A DNA stretch of 10,786 bases from Candidatus Woesebacteria bacterium GW2011_GWA1_41_7 (GTDB lineage: Bacteria > Patescibacteriota > Microgenomatia > UBA8517), in NCBI GenBank assembly GCA_000997405.1, contig LCBU01000014.1:1-10786 (forward strand). Direction: 5' to 3'. Below are positions 7,348 through 10,786 of the stretch, one piece after another. The notes under the pieces are model-generated. The model was given only the letters and a program-made list of their open reading frames with translations, searched no databases and was not told where the DNA came from. The position numbers were made by a program, and so were the translations under genes. How positions within the stretch are numbered: the first letter of the stretch is position 1; every line of letters begins with the position of its first letter.

Positions 7348-7911
7348 TCATAATCCTAAATCCTCATGAATTTCTTGCATTGCCCTAAGTGCAATTTCTA
7401 CAAATTCGGAAAGTTTTATTCCCAGCTTTTCTTTACACATTTCAATTTGCTCGCGCTTAACCCCGGCTGCAAAACTTTTTGAATTCCATTTACTCAGAAT
7501 ATTTTCAACGCTTACTTTGGAAATGTCCTTCTCCGGTCTCACTAAAGTCACTGCAACAATAAACCCTGTTAACTCATCGCAACAATACAAAGACCACTCA
7601 AGGTTGTTTTTTGGTGGGTTTTGACCGGTATGGGCATAGTTGTGCGATAAAATCGCCGAAAGTATTTCGGGACTAACCTCACCTTTTTCTTTAAGCCACT
7701 CGGTCAGAAGTATTGTGTGCTTTTGGGGATCCGATTTTGTCTCTTCGTAGTCCGCGTCGTGAAGAAGTCCTACCGTCTCCCACAACTCTTCGTCTTCACC
7801 AAAATGATTAGCCAAGGATTTCATCACTGCCGCAACGGCGTAACAGTGTTTTCTTAAATTCAAGTTTTTAACTTTACTATGCAGTAAATCGATAGCTTCT
7901 TTTTTGTTCAT
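7348..7911 (-). CDS. HD-domain metal-dependent phosphohydrolase-like protein
   Basis: The 187-residue soluble protein has the HD-superfamily metal-site pattern: H22 (KHCYAV), H51-D52 (GLLHDADYE), H90 (ILSHNY) and D112 (YCCDELTG). The spacing resembles small stand-alone HD hydrolases annotated as predicted HD superfamily hydrolases. Known relatives act on nucleotides or cyclic nucleotides, but nothing here identifies the substrate. There is no fused RelA, response-regulator or membrane domain. The gene lies between the terminator after the small membrane-protein gene and the serS promoter, so it may be monocistronic. Upstream, TGTATT is 6 nt from the ATG (4 of 6 matches to a -10) with a weak -35, so a leaderless start is possible. 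AAGGA one base before the ATG is too close to serve as a normal ribosome site. Confidence 0.85.
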   Translation of the reverse strand: MNKKEAIDLLHSKVKNLNLRKHCYAVAAVMKSLANHFGEDEELWETVGLLHDADYEETKSDPQKHTILLTEWLKEKGEVSPEILSAILSHNYAHTGQNPPKNNLEWSLYCCDELTGFIVAVTLVRPEKDISKVSVENILSKWNSKSFAAGVKREQIEMCKEKLGIKLSEFVEIALRAMQEIHEDLGL

Positions 7912-7928
7912 ATCCTTAATACAAGAAC

Positions 7929-7956
7929 AAGAAGCATTATGGGCAGGATGCTTCTT
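7929..7956 (-). terminator. Intrinsic terminator-like hairpin after the greA-lysS block
   Basis: Perfect 9-bp arms AAGAAGCAT and ATGCTTCTT enclose a 10-nt loop. On the minus strand they are followed by GTTCTTGTATT, a modest U-rich tract. It sits 25 nt after the stop of the small membrane-protein gene. On the plus strand the hairpin is followed by TTAC, so minus-strand use is favoured by position. Confidence 0.6.
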
Positions 7957-7980
7957 TTACTAACCTAACTGAATACTGTT

Positions 7981-8253
7981 TTACTTTTTAGAAGTTTTTT
8001 TAGCTTTTGAAACTTTTTTAACTTCTACTGATTTTTTCGCTCCCTTTCTCCAGTCTTTTATTTCTTTTGTTTTTACAAAAATAAAACTGACAAAGGAATA
8101 GAAAAACACTACTGCACAAACTATAACTATCCATTTAATAGCTGTGTAGGGATTTATTTCAGGAAAAACAAATCCAAGTCCGAAAACTAAAAGTAAGCCA
8201 AAAAACGAAAATGACAAACTCAAAAGTAAATCGGTTATTAAATTATCTTTCAT
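7981..8253 (-). CDS. Small two-helix membrane protein with a lysine-rich tail (function unknown)
   Basis: The 90 residues contain two predicted membrane helices (about 9-30 and 39-60) joined by a short PEINPYTAIK loop. The C-terminal tail of 30 residues has 13 lysines. By the positive-inside rule the tail is cytoplasmic, where it could touch nucleic acid, ribosomes or anionic lipid; that is only inference. I recognise no family. The reality of the gene is supported by a strong Shine-Dalgarno (GGAGGTGA, 7 nt before the ATG) inside the 3' end of lysS, a gap of only 3 nt, and a terminator just downstream. It is therefore the last gene of the greA-lysS block and probably translationally coupled to lysS. 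Confidence 0.8.
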   Translation of the reverse strand: MKDNLITDLLLSLSFSFFGLLLVFGLGFVFPEINPYTAIKWIVIVCAVVFFYSFVSFIFVKTKEIKDWRKGAKKSVEVKKVSKAKKTSKK

Positions 8254-8256
8254 AAA

Positions 8257-9714
8257 TTATTCACCTCCCTCCGGTCGTAATAACGGAAATAATACCGTTT
8301 CTCTGATAGATTTACCAGCCAGAATTGCAAATAAACGCTCGGAGACGCCAAACCCTGAAGTCGGGGGCATTCCGTATTCCAAAGCCCTTACAAAATCATT
8401 GTCTTCCATTTGGGCATCCAGATCCCCTTTCTCACGCATTTTTTCCTGCTCACTAAAACGTTTCGCCTGATCAATGGGATCATTTAACTCAGAATAACCA
8501 TTCCCCACCTCACTACCGGCAATAATCACCTGATACCTTTCTACGTATGAGGGATCGTTCTCAATTCTCTTTGCGAGTGGTGAAACCTCAACAGGATGTC
8601 CGGTTAAAAATGCAGGACCGGTAATATTTCTTCTGACACTCTTCCATAAAGAATCTATCAGGCGTCCTTTTTTGTCGGATTTCTTATAATCTTCACGGCG
8701 TTTATTTAATTCCTTTTTGATATCATCTTCGGAGGCTTTTGATAAATCTATTCCTGTATGCTCAATCAGGGTCTTCCGATAGTCTATGGTTTTCCAATCT
8801 TCCCCAAGATTAAGATTGTGTTTACCTATTTTAAATTTTAGCGTCCCGAATGCTTTTGCAACCACATATTTATACATTTCCTCAACCAACTTCATAGAGT
8901 CCTCATAATTGGCGTATCCCCAATAAAACTCCATTTGCGTGTAATCCTGAAGGTGCTCCCGATCAATTCCTTCGTTTCTGAATTGTCGGCCGATTTCAAA
9001 TGTTTTTCCGAATCCGGCCACCATGAGCCTTTTTTGCCAAAGCTCACCCATGGAAATCCTTAAATAAAGATCTATATCAAGCGCATTATGGTGAGTAATA
9101 AAAGGATTGGCATCGGCGCCCCCTGCGGTGTTTTCCAAAACCGGAGTTTCAACTTCCAAAAACCCTTTATCTACTAAAAATTCGCGCATACTTTGCCAAA
9201 ATATCGCCTTCTTCTTAAAAACTTCCTTAACATCATCGTTCAGTAACAAGTCGAGATAGCGCTGTCTGTATCTTTCTTCTTCGTCTTTCAAACCAAACCA
9301 AGTGGAAGGAAAAGGACGAATTGATTTTGTAAGAATTTCGAACTCCGATACATCCACGGTAATTTCACCCGATTGTGTCTTAATCACTTTTCCCTTTACG
9401 GCCAAAAAATCGCCCATATCAAAAAGCCCTAAGATAGAAAACTTTTCGGGTAACGCTTTCTCCTGGAAAAGTAGCTGCACTGTACCCGTATCGTCTTTCA
9501 GATCCATAAAAGATACCGCCCCATGTTTACGGATGGACCAGATTCTCCCTGCTGTCAGAATATCTTTTCCTAAAGAGTCTCTGACTGAAGAAATCTTTAT
9601 GAGTTTTCCAGTTAATGAAATTTTTGAAGGGTAGGGATTAATTCCCAACTTTTCCAGTTCGTGAAGTTTGTCTATTCTTGTTTGGCGTAGTGTTTCTAGG
9701 TTTTGCTGGGCCAT
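8257..9714 (-). CDS. lysS: Lysyl-tRNA synthetase, class II
   Basis: LysRS attaches lysine to tRNA-Lys. Over 485 residues it shows an N-terminal helix, an OB-fold anticodon-binding domain (about 50-130, with ILTAGRIWSIR and VSFMDLKDDTGTVQLLF) and a class II catalytic core. Motif 1 is FLVDKGFLEVETPVLENTAG (179-198). Motif 2 is FEIGRQFRNEG (239-249) with QMEFYWGYANY (260-270). The GNGYSELNDP loop is at 404-413 and motif 3 is at 452-481. Motif 3 reads GFGVSERLFAIL rather than the common GLGIGIDRL, one residue shorter; the catalytic Arg (R460) and FPLLRP are kept. I associate the SERL form with candidate-phylum LysRS, from memory. greA lies 80 bp upstream in the usual greA-lysS order. A promoter with its -10 5 nt from the ATG suggests that lysS is also transcribed alone. 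Confidence 0.97.
   Translation of the reverse strand: MAQQNLETLRQTRIDKLHELEKLGINPYPSKISLTGKLIKISSVRDSLGKDILTAGRIWSIRKHGAVSFMDLKDDTGTVQLLFQEKALPEKFSILGLFDMGDFLAVKGKVIKTQSGEITVDVSEFEILTKSIRPFPSTWFGLKDEEERYRQRYLDLLLNDDVKEVFKKKAIFWQSMREFLVDKGFLEVETPVLENTAGGADANPFITHHNALDIDLYLRISMGELWQKRLMVAGFGKTFEIGRQFRNEGIDREHLQDYTQMEFYWGYANYEDSMKLVEEMYKYVVAKAFGTLKFKIGKHNLNLGEDWKTIDYRKTLIEHTGIDLSKASEDDIKKELNKRREDYKKSDKKGRLIDSLWKSVRRNITGPAFLTGHPVEVSPLAKRIENDPSYVERYQVIIAGSEVGNGYSELNDPIDQAKRFSEQEKMREKGDLDAQMEDNDFVRALEYGMPPTSGFGVSERLFAILAGKSIRETVLFPLLRPEGGE
8261..8268 (-). promoter_or_regulatory. Shine-Dalgarno of the small membrane-protein gene, overlapping the lysS end
   Basis: GGAGGTGA on the minus strand fully matches the complement of the 16S rRNA 3' end, and lies 7 nt before the ATG at 8253. 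The same bases encode the last LysRS residues (Gly-Gly-Glu), so the ribosome site is read through by ribosomes finishing lysS. Confidence 0.8.
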
Positions 9715-9719
9715 GCCTT

Positions 9720-9748
9720 AGTTTACCATTTGTCGAACGAATGGCCAA
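9720..9748 (-). promoter_or_regulatory. lysS promoter, probably leaderless
   Basis: TTGGCC (9743-9748) and TAAACT (9720-9725) are spaced by 17 nt, each matching four of six consensus bases. The -10 ends 5 nt before the lysS ATG, as in the other leaderless-type promoters of this window. No convincing terminator separates greA from lysS, so read-through from greA is also expected. Confidence 0.45.
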
Positions 9749-9794
9749 GCTTTACTTACCTCGTAACTGTGGCCTTTCTCAAGCGCAACGACTT

Positions 9795-10253
9795 TTACTC
9801 GATTGCGACAATCTCGTATTCAATCTTCCCTGCCGGAGCCTCTACCTCAACGGAGTCACCGATCTTCTTTCCAAACAAAGCCTTTCCTAAAGGAGACTCG
9901 TGGGAAATCTTTTTATTCACAGGGTCTGCTTCCCATTCTCCGACTATATTAAAAATGGTTTTATTACCGTTTACCTTTACTGTAACTTTTGTTCCCAAAT
10001 CAACACCATCCGTTTTTCCGGCAGACGACACATCTGCTTTTTTGATAACTTCTTCAAGTTCGTCAATTCGGCCATCCAAGAATTCGAGTTCTTCTTTGGC
10101 ACTTTGATAATCACTATTTTCACTCAGGTCTCCCTGCGAACGGGCATTGGCAAGACGATCTACCAGCCTCGGTCTTTTGACATCACGAAGCTCGCAGAGT
10201 TCTGCCTTTAAGGCATTCAATCCGTCCTGGGTTAATTTAACAACGTTTTTCAT
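9795..10253 (-). CDS. greA: Transcription elongation factor GreA
   Basis: GreA inserts into the secondary channel of RNA polymerase and stimulates cleavage of backtracked RNA. The 152 residues have the N-terminal coiled coil (about 10-76), whose tip carries D42 and E45 in GDLSENSDYQSAKEE; these are equivalent to E. coli D41 and E44. The C-terminal FKBP-like domain includes ISHESPLGKALFGKKIGDSVEVEAP (split here by the usual turns) and ends IEYEIVAIE. Length is close to the usual 158. The start at 10253 fits the family. No Shine-Dalgarno precedes it; the upstream leader holds a terminator-like hairpin and a near-consensus promoter. It heads a block with lysS and the small membrane-protein gene. 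Confidence 0.97.
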   Translation of the reverse strand: MKNVVKLTQDGLNALKAELCELRDVKRPRLVDRLANARSQGDLSENSDYQSAKEELEFLDGRIDELEEVIKKADVSSAGKTDGVDLGTKVTVKVNGNKTIFNIVGEWEADPVNKKISHESPLGKALFGKKIGDSVEVEAPAGKIEYEIVAIE

Positions 10254-10268
10254 ATGTTTATACTTTGG

Positions 10269-10300
10269 AAAAAAAATATCCCTCTTTGGTAAGGAGGGAT
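10269..10300 (-). terminator. Terminator-like hairpin in the greA leader (attenuator candidate)
   Basis: On the minus strand ATCCCTC pairs with GAGGGAT across a 9-nt loop, followed by A and eight T (10276 down to 10269). This is a typical intrinsic terminator shape, yet it lies between the greA promoter and the greA ATG. A further arm AATATCCCTC at 10318-10327 forms a 10-bp inverted repeat with 10275-10284 and overlaps the -10 box. Confidence 0.65.
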
Positions 10301-10324
10301 CCCTTTTTTAGGCCAACGAGGGAT

Positions 10325-10353
10325 ATTCTATATACCTTTAGTCGCTATGTCAA
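10325..10353 (-). promoter_or_regulatory. greA promoter
   Basis: A perfect -35 TTGACA (10348-10353) and TAGAAT -10 (10325-10330) are separated by 17 nt. The expected start near 10318 gives a leader of about 65 nt that contains the terminator-like hairpin. The -35 overlaps the first TCAATATT box. Confidence 0.75.
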
Positions 10354-10409
10354 TATTTCGATTTGGCTCAATATTAATACTACTATATCAATATTTTAGA
10401 AATATTGAT
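10350..10409. repeat. TCAATATT box cluster with a 23-bp palindrome (operator candidate)
   Basis: TCAATATT occurs at 10350, 10368 and 10388, about two helical turns apart, and inverted at 10401-10408. The last two boxes form a palindrome with arms ATCAATATTT (10387-10396) and AAATATTGAT (10400-10409) around TAG. The first box overlaps the greA -35. This pattern suits cooperative binding of a dimeric regulator; no known consensus was matched. Confidence 0.5.
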
Positions 10410-10604
10410 GATGAGCAAAAACCAACTTGTGACCCCCATTGGGACTCGTGTGTATAGCTTCATACTTTGATTTGCACCATCGAGGATCCGGGGAGAAACG
10501 AGCACTACGAGTGAGCCTGATAGTCTCAGAATGGAACATGCTTTACTCTCACCTTATGGATACAGTTTACCTCTGTGGGTAATTTAATTTATTTGAAAGA
10601 AAAA
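10410..10604. other. Unassigned intergenic stretch, possible structured 5' leader or small RNA
   Basis: No gene of credible length is present. Short plus-strand helices are possible: CTCGT 10445-10449 with ACGAG 10498-10502; GTAT/ATAC at 10452-10465; GTGAG 10511-10515 with CTCAC 10548-10552, enclosing CTGA/TCAG at 10517-10529; and TTACC/GGTAA near 10567-10582. I could not match the region to tRNA, tmRNA, SRP RNA, RNase P RNA, T-box or the common riboswitch cores. The GC content is higher than in the AT-rich flanks. Confidence 0.3.
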
Positions 10605-10647
10605 CACCCCTCCCTTTGTATAACTAGTAGATAGATGAAAGGGGGTG
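10605..10647 (+). promoter_or_regulatory. Hairpin sequestering the Shine-Dalgarno of the exported-protein gene
   Basis: AAAGGGGGTGA (10638-10648) is a near-perfect Shine-Dalgarno 7 nt before the ATG at 10656. It can pair with an upstream CACC-CCT-CCCTTT element (10605-10617): six base pairs, a 3-nt bulge and four more pairs around a 20-nt loop. This would hide the ribosome site. On the minus strand the same hairpin is followed by TTTTTCTTT, so a minus-strand terminator is an alternative use. Confidence 0.5.
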
Positions 10648-10655
10648 AAAAGAAT

Positions 10656-10786
10656 ATGAACAAAACAATTTTAGCTTTATCAGTAGTTGCACTAGGAATA
10701 GGAGCATTATTTGCTACCTCCTCAAGTGCGTTTGCCTATAGAGGCGACCCGAGTGTTACCGGTCCGAACTACACAGCCGAAAGGCA
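10656..10786 (+). CDS. Small exported protein with a Sec signal peptide (partial, runs off the right edge)
   Basis: Only 43 codons are visible. The N-terminus is a textbook Sec signal peptide: MNK, a hydrophobic stretch TILALSVVALGIGALFA, and a polar end SSSAFA. Cleavage is likely after A27 (A-F-A), leaving a mature start YRGDPSVTGPNYTAER. I associate this kind of start with small exported proteins of candidate-phylum bacteria, from memory only, and no function can be given. The strong Shine-Dalgarno 7 nt upstream fixes the start. It differs from most genes here, which lack one, so it is probably expressed at a high or regulated level. It is transcribed divergently from greA. Confidence 0.82.
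   Translation, partial: MNKTILALSVVALGIGALFATSSSAFAYRGDPSVTGPNYTAER

Noticed and set aside
9778..9815. Terminator between greA and lysS (CGCAA/TTGCG hairpin)
   Set aside because: Only a 5-bp stem with a long loop and no T-run; read-through is more likely.
9302..10211. Plus-strand open frames antisense to lysS and greA (9302-9634, 9678-9890, 9703-10107, 9900-10211)
   Set aside because: They lie opposite strongly conserved genes and have composition expected of antisense frames.
10475..10552. Possible tRNA or tRNA-like element on either strand
   Set aside because: No GGTTCRANNCC T-arm, no acceptor pairing and no plausible anticodon arm were found.
10441..10582. Known riboswitch, hammerhead (CTGATAG-like), 6S or SRP RNA
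   Set aside because: Core motifs are missing: the hammerhead lacks CUGANGA with GAAA, and no SRP tetraloop helix, T-box or TPP/SAM/cobalamin core could be placed.
10408..10588. Plus-strand reading of 10408-10588 with one internal TGA (starting MMSKNQLVTPIG, then 38 open codons to TAA)
   Set aside because: Fifty-nine codons with one stop is close to chance. There is no Shine-Dalgarno and no recognisable family. Recoding of TGA is unsupported because every other gene here reads normally with standard stops.

Overview
The window looks like a compact, AT-leaning bacterial chromosome segment, most likely from a Patescibacteria (CPR) lineage such as Microgenomates. That placement is an inference from the style of SecA, LysRS and GreA, the very tight gene packing, and several promoters whose -10 box lies 5-6 nt from the ATG (apparent leaderless mRNAs). 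No rRNA, recognisable tRNA, CRISPR array or transposase is visible.

Layout. (1) A minus-strand run at 4353-1: a spermidine-synthase-like Rossmann protein (3718-4353), a large polytopic membrane protein of GT-C glycosyltransferase style (2187-3707) and secA (2179 to beyond the left edge). As given, secA is broken: its two halves are in different frames, and about 50 codons carrying Walker B and neighbouring motifs are missing at about 1613-1618. (2) A 47-bp divergent promoter region (4354-4400) leads on the plus strand to rarA (4401-5576) and an overlapping MTH1-like Nudix hydrolase (5566-6075), a DNA-maintenance and nucleotide-sanitation pair. (3) A minus-strand housekeeping block at 10253-6062: greA, lysS, a small two-TM protein, an intrinsic terminator, an HD-domain protein and serS. 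serS meets the Nudix gene tail to tail with a 14-bp overlap. (4) A 402-bp intergenic region (10254-10655), the densest regulatory stretch: a near-consensus greA promoter, a terminator hairpin in the greA leader, a cluster of TCAATATT boxes with a 23-bp palindrome, about 190 bp of unexplained sequence with some hairpin potential, and a hairpin that sequesters a strong Shine-Dalgarno. (5) The start of a small exported protein on the plus strand (10656 to beyond the right edge).

Most interesting points: the secA lesion, which is an essential-gene deletion or an assembly error; the contrast between leaderless genes and genes with near-perfect Shine-Dalgarno sequences; two in-frame copies of a short repeat in the spermidine-synthase-like gene; the attenuator-like greA leader; and the operator-like and possible RNA-regulatory signals between greA and the exported protein. 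I found no clear defence, mobile or biosynthetic system.
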